Below, piece after piece: positions 53,179 to 61,610 of a stretch of 64,000 nucleotides of DNA. How positions within the stretch are numbered: the stretch's first letter is position 1; each line of letters opens with the position of its first letter. The notes below the pieces were generated by a model that was not told where the DNA came from, ran no database searches, and saw only the letters and a list, made by a program, of their open reading frames with translations. Source of the DNA: Aestuariivivens sediminis (GTDB lineage Bacteria > Bacteroidota > Bacteroidia > Flavobacteriales > Flavobacteriaceae); assembly GCF_022662105.1 (NCBI RefSeq), contig NZ_JAKMCP010000002.1, positions 124,001 to 188,000 of the forward strand, written 5' to 3'. Position numbers and translations under genes: made by a program.

Positions 53179-55890
53179 TCACAACTCATACCGCAATCTA
53201 AACGTGATAAAACGGGGTTGAATAAAATACTCGGTGGCGCTTACTGAAATATTACCGGATCGACTGGTATTTTGGGACTGGGTGTCTAACAGGTTAGTGG
53301 CCTTTATGACGTACTCCCATTTGCTATCCGTATTTTTTCGGTAGGATAAGGAGGCATCCCAAAACTCAAAATCGTTAATTTTCTTATCCTCGTCACTAAA
53401 ACTATTATAGGAATATTCGGTTTTAAAGGTAACCGATTTAAAAATAAGGGCATCAAACTCTATGGATGGTGCTTTAGTAAAAAATTTAGTTCGTCTATTC
53501 CCTTGATCGTTATCTTGGATACTATAACGGTAACCCAGTTCAAAATTGGGGGCCTCCCTAAAATTAGTCCGTAACTCCCCGCGATAACTGTGTGAATAAT
53601 TTTCGTTAACAGAGCGTATACCATTAACAATTTGGTTGAATTTACTGTAATTAAAGTTTCCGCTTAGGGTTCCCCTGAATTTTCCTAAAGTTTTTTGAAA
53701 GCGCCCACTGGCACTGGCATTTTCATCGGCTAAATCCGAATTAAAGGGTGTACTCACGCGTACCACGCTCCCAGGCTGAAACTGAGAGGTTGTTCTAATT
53801 CTATCAACGGTCTTGCTGTAGCTTAAACGCCCATTGACATTAGTATAATTAAACATATTAAAACTAAAGTAGGACAAGTTCACCTGGTGTGATAAGGCAC
53901 TTTCCAATTCCGGATTTCCCGAAAATATAGAACGATAACTATTTAACACCAATCCACTTGCAAACTGGTTTATATCGGTAAACTGGGTACGCATACCATA
54001 GTTAAAGATAATCTGTTCGCTCTTTTTCAATTGGATTCTCGTATTAAAATCGGGTAAAAGCCTGAAAAAATTATCGGTAAATCGCTCTCCAAACTGCTTG
54101 TTCTTAGCGCTGTAGGCATGGGCTGAAAATCCGGGGGTGAAGGTAAAAATTCCCGATTTTAAGCGGTAATGCACTCCTAAATACACATCGGAAAACCGAT
54201 ATCCAATAGCATTGACATCCAACCCATCGTTTATGGTGGGTTCATTGTTAAAGGTTGACCCATTATCAAGGAATTGGAAAATATCCGAATTAAAATCCTG
54301 TTTGCTGTAAATGGTTCCCCATGTGAAATTAATATCACTTTTCGTATTTAAAATGTTCCAATAATCCAATTTGGCATCCAATTGATTAGATTTTACACGT
54401 TTTTCTTGCGCAACATCATAAAAAGTCTGCATGTCATCAAAACCTAAAACAGCGGCTGTATTGGCATAGCTGTCTTTATCCTCCAGTACGGCATTATAAA
54501 ACGGGTCTTCATCTTGCAGCAAGTGTTGTACCTCCAGTGCAAAAATATTGGCCTCATCCAAAGTATAATAATAATTCAGATTTTGATGGATACTGTATGG
54601 CTTGGCATTTTCGAATTCGTTTATGTTGCCATTAACCGAAGAGAAAAATAGCTGATCCTGAGATTCTTTTGAAGTTCTTGCCAAAACGTCGTAATCCAAT
54701 TGATTATCCGTATTGGGTTTATATTTGGCGCTCAACTTAGCCATAGCCAAATCGCTTCGCTGTGCGGTATGACTTTCGGTAGTTTCGTCAGGAATATTTA
54801 AATCTGGGTTGGTGTAAATTACAGAACTATTCTCTTGCAATTCTGTTCGACTGCTTAAAAAAATGGCAAAACCACTGAGATCCAGGGTCTTTTTGGGCGA
54901 ATAGCTAAAATTGGCCGCACCAAATTTGGTATTTATGTCCTTGGCCCTATTATTTTGCAGGGTTAAAAAGCCCAAATTATTGCTCCCCAGATTAATGTTG
55001 GTTCCACTACTCCTACTGGGATTCCTAAACCCTCCGGTAAAATTGAAATAATCGCGTCGGGTAAAGGCTATTTCACCAATATTATTTAAATCTCCAATAA
55101 AATTTAAGCTGTGCTCCGGACTGTAGTGGAACAGTTTTGGTTGTGCCAAATACAAGGGTTTATCATCAGCACCACCAGCCCCTGCAGTGACATTACCAAA
55201 CCAAAAATTCTTTTTGCCTGCTTTCAATTTAATATTTATGGCAATATTATCCTGATTGTTGGTGACACCGCTTAATTGCCCCACTTCGGCATAATTTTTA
55301 AGAACCTCAACCTTATCGACGGCATTTGCCGGTATGTTTTGGGTAGCCAATTTCGAATCCCCATCAAAAAAATCCTTGCCTTCAACCATTACCTTACTTA
55401 CCGCCTTCCCTTCCACTTCAATCTGACCGTCATCATTAACTTCCACTCCCGGTAATTTGTTGAGTACATCCCCCAGTTTTCGCTCGGTCCCCGAAGTAAA
55501 GGAATCGGCATTATACACAATAGTATCGCCCTTAATGGTTACGGGCATTTCGTAAACCAATTCAATTTCATCCAGGGTGGTATCGCTTTGGAGTGTGACA
55601 TTTTGGGTTAAATCTATCTCTTCCGTTTGTACATCGACCTGGGTCGTTTTCATCCCGATGTAACTCACCTGTATTTTATAATTGGTATTTTTTTCTAAAG
55701 ATAACCTATAATAGCCATCGTCATTCGTTATACCATAGGAGTCCAATTTTTGGGTTCCCTGATTAATGGCAATAACATTGGCCAACTCCAAGGGACTGCC
55801 AATACTATCCTTTACTACGCCTTCAAGTTTTATTTGGGCAAAAGATAAACTTGCTAAACATAGAAAAATAACAATAGTAAATCTCTTCAT
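53179..55890 (-). CDS. TonB-receptor-like outer-membrane beta-barrel protein
   Basis: About 903 aa. A signal peptide (MKRFTIVIFLCLASLSFAQ) precedes a carboxypeptidase-D regulatory-like domain (KLEGVVKDSIGSPLELANVIAI), a plug-like segment (LGDVLNKLPGVEVNDDGQIEV, KVEVLKNYAEVGQL) and a large barrel. It matches the outer-membrane beta-barrel family that accompanies GLPGLI proteins. The ATG at 55890 is chosen for the signal peptide; an ATG at 55947 would overlap the upstream gene. It is the third gene of a minus operon with two GLPGLI genes. Confidence 0.88.
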   Translation of the reverse strand: MKRFTIVIFLCLASLSFAQIKLEGVVKDSIGSPLELANVIAINQGTQKLDSYGITNDDGYYRLSLEKNTNYKIQVSYIGMKTTQVDVQTEEIDLTQNVTLQSDTTLDEIELVYEMPVTIKGDTIVYNADSFTSGTERKLGDVLNKLPGVEVNDDGQIEVEGKAVSKVMVEGKDFFDGDSKLATQNIPANAVDKVEVLKNYAEVGQLSGVTNNQDNIAINIKLKAGKKNFWFGNVTAGAGGADDKPLYLAQPKLFHYSPEHSLNFIGDLNNIGEIAFTRRDYFNFTGGFRNPSRSSGTNINLGSNNLGFLTLQNNRAKDINTKFGAANFSYSPKKTLDLSGFAIFLSSRTELQENSSVIYTNPDLNIPDETTESHTAQRSDLAMAKLSAKYKPNTDNQLDYDVLARTSKESQDQLFFSSVNGNINEFENAKPYSIHQNLNYYYTLDEANIFALEVQHLLQDEDPFYNAVLEDKDSYANTAAVLGFDDMQTFYDVAQEKRVKSNQLDAKLDYWNILNTKSDINFTWGTIYSKQDFNSDIFQFLDNGSTFNNEPTINDGLDVNAIGYRFSDVYLGVHYRLKSGIFTFTPGFSAHAYSAKNKQFGERFTDNFFRLLPDFNTRIQLKKSEQIIFNYGMRTQFTDINQFASGLVLNSYRSIFSGNPELESALSHQVNLSYFSFNMFNYTNVNGRLSYSKTVDRIRTTSQFQPGSVVRVSTPFNSDLADENASASGRFQKTLGKFRGTLSGNFNYSKFNQIVNGIRSVNENYSHSYRGELRTNFREAPNFELGYRYSIQDNDQGNRRTKFFTKAPSIEFDALIFKSVTFKTEYSYNSFSDEDKKINDFEFWDASLSYRKNTDSKWEYVIKATNLLDTQSQNTSRSGNISVSATEYFIQPRFITFRLRYEL

Positions 55891-55924
55891 TAATTGTTGT
55901 TCTTTAGGTTGGTTATTGATAAAT

Positions 55925-56797
55925 TTAAGGTCTTCTGCCACCGCCACGACCTCCTCTGCCTCTAAACATCTCCCGCATTTCTTCTGTTTTTTCCTTCATG
56001 ATTTGATCATACTCGGACTGGGACACTTCTTTCCCTTTTGAGGGGACCTTTATGGTTTCTTTATCGGAGGGGTTTATAATTATTTTAGAACATAAAATGG
56101 TCGTTCTATCGGCATTGACCTCCAAAATTAACCCCGGTAGTCCCCAATAGGTATCCGGTCCCTGATTAATCGGAATCTGTGGTGTATACCAAACGGTAAC
56201 CACCACTTCACGGGATGGTTCGGGATCTTCCTCATTCTTCTTGTCATTTTGGGTATTGGTGGAGTCTTGGGGTTTATCATTTGCAGGCCTGCGCCTAAAA
56301 GGGCTAAAATCGAAATCCGCCTTTTTCGTTGCCGTAGCTTTAAAACAGGTGTATTGTCCTATGGTCTTGGTTTCTGATCCTAACTGCCATTTTATATCCT
56401 GTAAACTGTCTTTCACTAAAAATTGCTTACCCATTAACTCTTGTTCCTGTAAATACTGTTTTAACTTGACATTTTTATACAAGTCACCTCCAGTACTCAT
56501 CATTCCAAACCGAAAACCTCGCCCCTGCCCGGGAGCCTCCAGGCGCTCCTCTTCTCTGTAAAGGGATTCTGTTTGATTGAAGATCAAAACATAGGTTTTT
56601 TCTAAGGCACTTTTCATGCGATCTGCAATTTGTTTTTTACGTTCTTCACTTAACTGTCCCCCCCCGAAGTTGTTCATATCTATAGTCGTTTTCGACTCGT
56701 AATACGCCTGACCCTGAAAATTAGTTTGTCCGAATGACAATAATGATGCCCCCATTAAAATAATGGCGATTCGGCGGTTTAACAAATGGAATAACAT
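55925..56797 (-). CDS. GLPGLI family secreted protein
   Basis: A 290-aa exported protein with the name-giving motif in YWGLPGLILEVNADRT. Other family segments are YVLIFNQTESLYREEERL, KTIGQYTCFKATATKK and VVVTVWYTPQIPINQGPDTYW. The C-terminus is Gly/Arg-rich (GRGGRGGGRRP). Function of GLPGLI proteins is unknown. It lies 34 bp upstream of the barrel gene and 102 bp downstream of its paralog. Confidence 0.9.
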   Translation of the reverse strand: MLFHLLNRRIAIILMGASLLSFGQTNFQGQAYYESKTTIDMNNFGGGQLSEERKKQIADRMKSALEKTYVLIFNQTESLYREEERLEAPGQGRGFRFGMMSTGGDLYKNVKLKQYLQEQELMGKQFLVKDSLQDIKWQLGSETKTIGQYTCFKATATKKADFDFSPFRRRPANDKPQDSTNTQNDKKNEEDPEPSREVVVTVWYTPQIPINQGPDTYWGLPGLILEVNADRTTILCSKIIINPSDKETIKVPSKGKEVSQSEYDQIMKEKTEEMREMFRGRGGRGGGRRP

Positions 56798-56899
56798 GTC
56801 TATTCTGTTTTATTAGCTCATGGCACTAATATACTATTACCGTTAGACCCATGCCAAACCATTTGGTTTAATGCATTTATGCTTAATATATTCTTAAAT

Positions 56900-57739
56900 T
56901 CAGCCTCCTATTCGAATTTCAATACGCTCACCATCATGCCTGCCGCCATTAAACCGCTCTTGTTCTTCCTGCATTTTACGCTCAACAATAGCATCATAGT
57001 CCTCCCGATTGACTTCTTTTCCCTTTTGAGGTTCTTTAATCTCCAGCTCCTTATCCGGATAAAGTACAATTTTACTGCACAGTATGGTTTCTTCGCCATC
57101 ATTCACCTCTAATATCAGGCCTGGTAATCCATAATATCTTGCCGGTCCGTTATTTAATGGTATTTCCGGTGTATACCAGGCGGTGATCTTTACCGCTCTC
57201 ATTTTTGGCTCCATATGGGATTCTGTATTCAAATTTTTTTCTCCATTGACACTTATTCCACCTTGAATCACTTCAACATGTCGTGTCATTGTGGCCTTAT
57301 AACACGTATATTTTCCAATGGTTTTGGTTTCATTCTCAAGAGTCCAATCCCATTTTTCGAGATCATCCTTAACTAAAAATAGTTTTCCAAAAAATTCATT
57401 TTGTGAGGTGTATCGTTTGGTCTTCATATTCTTATATAGAACATCCGAACCCTCGGAAGACACCACCATCATGGTCATATTTCCTGTTTGAGGAGCGCCC
57501 AGTTTTTCATCCTCCTTATATACAGACGCTTCTTTGTTGAATGTTAGGATAAAGGTCTTTTCAAATTGCTTTTTAAGCATCTCTATCATACGTTGGTACA
57601 TCTCGGAATTCATCTGAGTACTGTCCAGAGGAATATGTAATTGGCGTTTGGTCTTATAGGTAGCAATACCTTGAAAGTCCTGTGCCCAATTTCCTGCGGA
57701 AATGGACATGATAAATACTAAAATTAAAAACTGTTTCAT
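56900..57739 (-). CDS. GLPGLI family secreted protein
   Basis: A 279-aa paralog of the neighbouring GLPGLI protein, with signal peptide (to about residue 19), KTFILTFNKEASVYKEDEKL, KTIGKYTCYKATMTRH, ITAWYTPEIPLNNGPARYYGLPGLILEVND. The tandem duplication with an outer-membrane barrel suggests a small envelope system. Its promoter region is shared with a divergent two-component system and holds a phased GTTAAC repeat. Confidence 0.9.
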   Translation of the reverse strand: MKQFLILVFIMSISAGNWAQDFQGIATYKTKRQLHIPLDSTQMNSEMYQRMIEMLKKQFEKTFILTFNKEASVYKEDEKLGAPQTGNMTMMVVSSEGSDVLYKNMKTKRYTSQNEFFGKLFLVKDDLEKWDWTLENETKTIGKYTCYKATMTRHVEVIQGGISVNGEKNLNTESHMEPKMRAVKITAWYTPEIPLNNGPARYYGLPGLILEVNDGEETILCSKIVLYPDKELEIKEPQKGKEVNREDYDAIVERKMQEEQERFNGGRHDGERIEIRIGG

Positions 57740-57794
57740 TTTTTGATTCGATTAAAATTAACTCTACAAAATTGATACATCCTTTTGGGAAAAA

Positions 57795-57824
57795 GCGTTA
57801 ACTAGTGTTAACGAGTGTTAACCC
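57795..57824. promoter_or_regulatory. Three GTTAAC repeats with 10-bp period, candidate response-regulator operator
   Basis: GTTAAC occurs at 57797, 57807 and 57817, each within the larger unit GYGTTAACNA, exactly one helical turn apart. The array lies 38-67 bp before the kinase start and 56-85 bp before the GLPGLI start. OmpR-family regulators typically bind direct repeats spaced one turn apart, and such a regulator is encoded next door. Confidence 0.6.
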
Positions 57825-57861
57825 ATTGGTTTTATAGTAATTTTCCATTTATTTTTGGACT

Positions 57862-59349
57862 ATGAACGCAGTTAGATTCAGATGGATATTATATGTCATT
57901 GTTGTTGTCATATTGGGCACCATATGTGTTCAGGTCTATTGGAATTACAAAAACTACCTGTCCAATAAACAACGCCTTATTAATGATGTTCAATTAAGTT
58001 TAGACCATGCGGTTGAAACCTATTTTGCGCATCTGGCACAAACCAAAACATTGGCCCTGGCCTTTAACTCCCATAAAACGGTCTCGGATAAAGCGCATAT
58101 GGATAGTATTATACATGAGCTAAAAAGGATGACAAAAAACTTCCCTCCCGGGGATTCTCTTAAAATTGCGTTCAATGACAATAGCCATTCAAGATTGGTT
58201 AGCAGGGCATCAGATACCTTTAACCCTAAAACATGGCAGACGAATAAAATTGTTATAAAGGATATCGAAAACACCGTTTCTCCGGATACCTTAGGTATTA
58301 AAGCATTCGGCATGCTTACTTCAAAAGTGATAGTCTCCATGACTTCCGATTCCTTGCAACTCACCCAAATCGATAGCCTACTCAAAAAAGAATTGCAAAG
58401 TAAGCAACTGGAAATTCCATATAATCTGTCCTTTCAAAATGCGACACTTGAAATTCAACATATAAATAACACGCGTTTCAGTGATACACCATTAACGGTC
58501 AATTCCTCCTCAAACTATTTACCTCTCGACAGTTCTTTAAACATTCAATTCTCAAATATTACCCAAATGGTATTAAAGCGCATATTATCCAGTATTTTAA
58601 TTTCTACCTTACTGGTTATTGCCGTTATCAGCTGTTTATTTTATTTATTAAGAATCATAAAACATCAGAAACAATTGGCCGAAGTAAAAAACGATTTAAT
58701 AAGCAATATTACTCATGAATTTAAAACTCCAATTGCCACCATTGGCGTTGCCCTTGAGGGTATTCGTAATTTCAATGTTATTGAAGATAAAGATAAAACC
58801 AAAGCCTATGTAGAGATGTCTTCTGCCCAACTTCACAAATTAAACACCATGGTTGAAAAACTATTGGAAACCGCAACTTTGGACAGTGAATCCCTGGAAC
58901 TCCATAAAGAGCCTTTAGATATCCTTGAATTATTGACCGGATTGTTGGAACACTATAAGGTTCAAAACCCCCAAAAGCAATTTATTTTCAAGACAGGTTC
59001 TACAAAGATCCTGGCACAGGTTGATGCCTTCCATATGGAAAATGCGATTAACAATATATTGGATAACGCCGTTAAATATGGAGGTGACACTATAAATGTT
59101 GAGGTTTCAGCCGATCGCACCACATATGGCATAAACATATCTGATAACGGAACCGCTTTAAAGGAGACCCATAAAGATAAAATATTTGAAAAGTTCTATC
59201 GCGTGCCCAAGGGCAACACCCACGATGTCAAAGGTTTTGGGATAGGGCTCTACTACACGCGAAAGATTATTGAAAAACACAATGGTCATATTGTTGTCCA
59301 TGTGGATCCCAAGGGTACTCAATTTAAAATAACCCTTCCAAATGAATAA
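57862..59349 (+). CDS. Sensor histidine kinase
   Basis: A 495-aa inner-membrane kinase: TM1 (about 8-28), a periplasmic region of about 210 residues without a family I recognise, TM2 (about 247-268), HisKA with H285 in NITHEFKTPIATIG, and HATPase with NAINNILDNAVKYGG, ISDNGTALKE and GFGIGLYYTRKII. Its stop overlaps the regulator start by 8 bp. It is divergent from the GLPGLI/barrel operon, which may be its target. Confidence 0.92.
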   Translation: MNAVRFRWILYVIVVVILGTICVQVYWNYKNYLSNKQRLINDVQLSLDHAVETYFAHLAQTKTLALAFNSHKTVSDKAHMDSIIHELKRMTKNFPPGDSLKIAFNDNSHSRLVSRASDTFNPKTWQTNKIVIKDIENTVSPDTLGIKAFGMLTSKVIVSMTSDSLQLTQIDSLLKKELQSKQLEIPYNLSFQNATLEIQHINNTRFSDTPLTVNSSSNYLPLDSSLNIQFSNITQMVLKRILSSILISTLLVIAVISCLFYLLRIIKHQKQLAEVKNDLISNITHEFKTPIATIGVALEGIRNFNVIEDKDKTKAYVEMSSAQLHKLNTMVEKLLETATLDSESLELHKEPLDILELLTGLLEHYKVQNPQKQFIFKTGSTKILAQVDAFHMENAINNILDNAVKYGGDTINVEVSADRTTYGINISDNGTALKETHKDKIFEKFYRVPKGNTHDVKGFGIGLYYTRKIIEKHNGHIVVHVDPKGTQFKITLPNE

Positions 59350-60025
59350 GATGACGACCATACTTTTAGCAGAGGACGAACCGGCATTGGGACAAATCAT
59401 TAAAGAAAGTCTCGAGACCCGTAACTTTAAAGTATTGTTATGTGAAAATGGAGAGGTGGCTTTTGAGGTTTATCAAAAAGAATCTCCTGAATTGTTGGTA
59501 TTAGATGTTATGATGCCCAAGAAAGATGGATTCACCTTGGCAAAAGACATTAGAACCTTGGATGCCGCCATCCCAATAATTTTTTTAACCGCCAAATCCC
59601 AGACACAAGATGTTGTAAAAGGATTTTCTTTAGGAGGCAATGATTATTTAAAAAAACCCTTTAGCATGGAAGAGCTCATTGTTCGCATCCACAATTTACT
59701 CCATAGAACCAAACTTCAGCAAACCTCTGATATTTTATACTTAGGGCAATATAGCTTTAATTTCACGAAACAACTGCTCCAATTCAAGGATTCAGTCGCC
59801 GTTCAATTAACCCACCGTGAAGCGCATTTATTGTTTCATTTGGTTAAAAACAGAAATCAGGTTTTAGATCGCTCCCTAATTTTAAAGGAACTCTGGGGGA
59901 ACGACGATTTTTTTAGCGCCCGTAGTATGGATGTCTTCATTACTAAACTAAGAAAGAAACTGAGTTCAGATAAAAACATACAAATAATCAATGTACGTGG
60001 ATTTGGCTACAAGTTAATTTGCTGA
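59342..60025 (+). CDS. OmpR/PhoB-family response regulator
   Basis: A 227-aa regulator. Receiver: LLAEDEP acidic cluster, phospho-Asp D55 in LLVLDVMMPKKDG, Lys in DYLKKPFSM. C-terminal winged helix: VQLTHREAHLLFHLVKNRNQVLDRSLILKE and SMDVFITKLRKKLSSD...NVRGFGYKL. The ATG at 59342 overlaps the kinase gene; ATG 59351 is an alternative. Partner of the kinase and the likely binder of the GTTAAC repeats. Confidence 0.93.
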   Translation: MNKMTTILLAEDEPALGQIIKESLETRNFKVLLCENGEVAFEVYQKESPELLVLDVMMPKKDGFTLAKDIRTLDAAIPIIFLTAKSQTQDVVKGFSLGGNDYLKKPFSMEELIVRIHNLLHRTKLQQTSDILYLGQYSFNFTKQLLQFKDSVAVQLTHREAHLLFHLVKNRNQVLDRSLILKELWGNDDFFSARSMDVFITKLRKKLSSDKNIQIINVRGFGYKLIC

Positions 60026-60059
60026 TTGTGATTTGATTTTTGTACTTTTCCTGTCCGAC

Positions 60060-60839
60060 ATGAAGCATTTAGTTTATCTTTTTTTATTTTTTTCGTTATC
60101 GCTGTATTCTCAAGAACGCATAGACCCTGTTTTTATCAATAAAACAAACCTGATGGTAGACACTTTGGTAGGCATAGATAATTTTGAATCGTCCTATTAC
60201 ATTCAAAATAATGTATTTTACAAAAAAAATACCAATACGCTTCTAAGCTATAACAATTTGAATTTAGGAACCTTAACCTGTGCGAACATATTTAACCCGC
60301 TTAAAATAAATTTGTTTTACAAGGACTTCAACACGGTTGTCATTCTGGATAACAGACTGGCTGAAATTTTTAAAATAGATTTTAATGCCCGTGCCAAATA
60401 CAGAAACATTACTCATGTGTCTACCGGGTATGATAACACGCTCTGGATATTTAATATAGATACCCAAGAACTCGAACTTTACGATTATAAAAGTGATACA
60501 ACAAGAGCAAAAACCCTTCCTGTACAAACCGAAGTTTTAGACTTAAAAAGCAACTACAATACCTGTTGGTTGCTTACTAAAAGGTATTTATATGTGTACA
60601 ATTATTTTGGAAGTCTTTTGGGTAAAATGAAAAATGATGGCTTTACCAGGGTCTCGGAAAAAAACGGAGATTTGGTACTTAAGAAAGGAAATGATTTATT
60701 TTATATCAAGCAGAATTCGGGAAATCCCATTCCCATAAAAACTGAAAATTTGTTGATAACTCATTTTTTTGTAACCAACGAAACCTTGTATATTTACGAT
60801 TCAAATTTTCTGTACAAATACCTCTTAAAAATAAATTAA
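60060..60839 (+). CDS. Secreted protein of unknown function
   Basis: About 259 aa with a clear signal peptide (MKHLVYLFLFFSLSLYSQ). The rest has repeated beta-strand units (SYYIQNNVFYKKN, YDNTLWIFNIDTQELELYDY, NTCWLLTKRYLYVYNYFG) suggestive of a propeller-like fold, but I recognise no family. The ATG at 60060 gives the signal peptide; a start at 60033 does not. It lies 4 bp before the deoxynucleoside kinase gene and 34 bp after the regulator gene. Confidence 0.7.
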   Translation: MKHLVYLFLFFSLSLYSQERIDPVFINKTNLMVDTLVGIDNFESSYYIQNNVFYKKNTNTLLSYNNLNLGTLTCANIFNPLKINLFYKDFNTVVILDNRLAEIFKIDFNARAKYRNITHVSTGYDNTLWIFNIDTQELELYDYKSDTTRAKTLPVQTEVLDLKSNYNTCWLLTKRYLYVYNYFGSLLGKMKNDGFTRVSEKNGDLVLKKGNDLFYIKQNSGNPIPIKTENLLITHFFVTNETLYIYDSNFLYKYLLKIN

Positions 60840-60843
60840 AACT

Positions 60844-61458
60844 ATGCACATTGCAATTGCCGGAAACATTGGTGCTGGAAAAACGACACTTACAAAGTTA
60901 CTAGCCAAACACTATAAATGGGAACCCCAATTGGAAGATGTTGTAGACAATCCGTACTTAGACGACTTTTACAATCAAATGGAGCGTTGGAGTTTTAATT
61001 TACAGGTGTACTTTTTGAACAGTCGTTTTCGTCAGGTGTTACAAATAAGGCAAAGCGGGAAAAATATTATACAGGATCGCACGATTTACGAGGATGCCCA
61101 TATTTTCGCTCCAAATTTACATGCTATGGGTTTAATGACCAATAGGGATTATGAGAATTACCGTGCCCTATTCGATTTAATGGAGTCCTTAGTTCAAGGA
61201 CCCGATGTGTTAATTTACCTGCGCAGTTCCATTCCAAATTTGGTTTCTCAGATACACAAACGCGGTCGTGATTACGAAAACTCCATTAGCATCGATTATT
61301 TAAGTCGTTTAAATGAACGCTACGAAGCGTGGGTCCATGATTATACTAAGGGGAAGTTACTTATAATCGATGTCGATAAACTCAATTTTGTTGATAGCCC
61401 GGAAGATTTGGGGCAAGTTATCAATAGAATTGATGCCGAAATACACGGCTTGTTTTAA
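60844..61458 (+). CDS. Deoxynucleoside kinase
   Basis: A 204-aa deoxyribonucleoside kinase of the dNK/dCK/dGK family for nucleoside salvage. P-loop GNIGAGKT (7-14), the ERWSFNLQVYFLNSRF substrate segment, QDRTIYEDAHIFA (DRT-like motif) and the lid KRGRDYENSI are present. Base preference cannot be read. Unrelated in function to its neighbours. Confidence 0.9.
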   Translation: MHIAIAGNIGAGKTTLTKLLAKHYKWEPQLEDVVDNPYLDDFYNQMERWSFNLQVYFLNSRFRQVLQIRQSGKNIIQDRTIYEDAHIFAPNLHAMGLMTNRDYENYRALFDLMESLVQGPDVLIYLRSSIPNLVSQIHKRGRDYENSISIDYLSRLNERYEAWVHDYTKGKLLIIDVDKLNFVDSPEDLGQVINRIDAEIHGLF

Positions 61459-61542
61459 TTCCATTCACCATCATCACGATAATGCCTCAGATGAGATCAC
61501 ACCTAACCGGTGCAATACCCATGTTTCATCATGTTATAAAAA

Positions 61543-61594
61543 AAATACGTTGTTTTTGAACCGCAATAGGATCATAACAACGTATTTCTTTTTT
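61543..61594. terminator. Bidirectional terminator between kinase and pyrophosphatase genes
   Basis: AAATACGTTGTT (61543-61554) and AACAACGTATTT (61576-61587) form a 12-bp stem with a 21-base loop. T-rich sequence follows on the plus strand and an A run precedes it, giving U tracts in both directions for the two convergent genes. Confidence 0.75.
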
Positions 61595-61610
61595 ATTGAT
61601 ATAAACTGGG

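Noticed and set aside
57797-57822. CRISPR-like or transposon-end repeat
   Set aside because: Only three short units with a 10-bp period; spacing and location fit a regulator binding site, not an array or mobile element.
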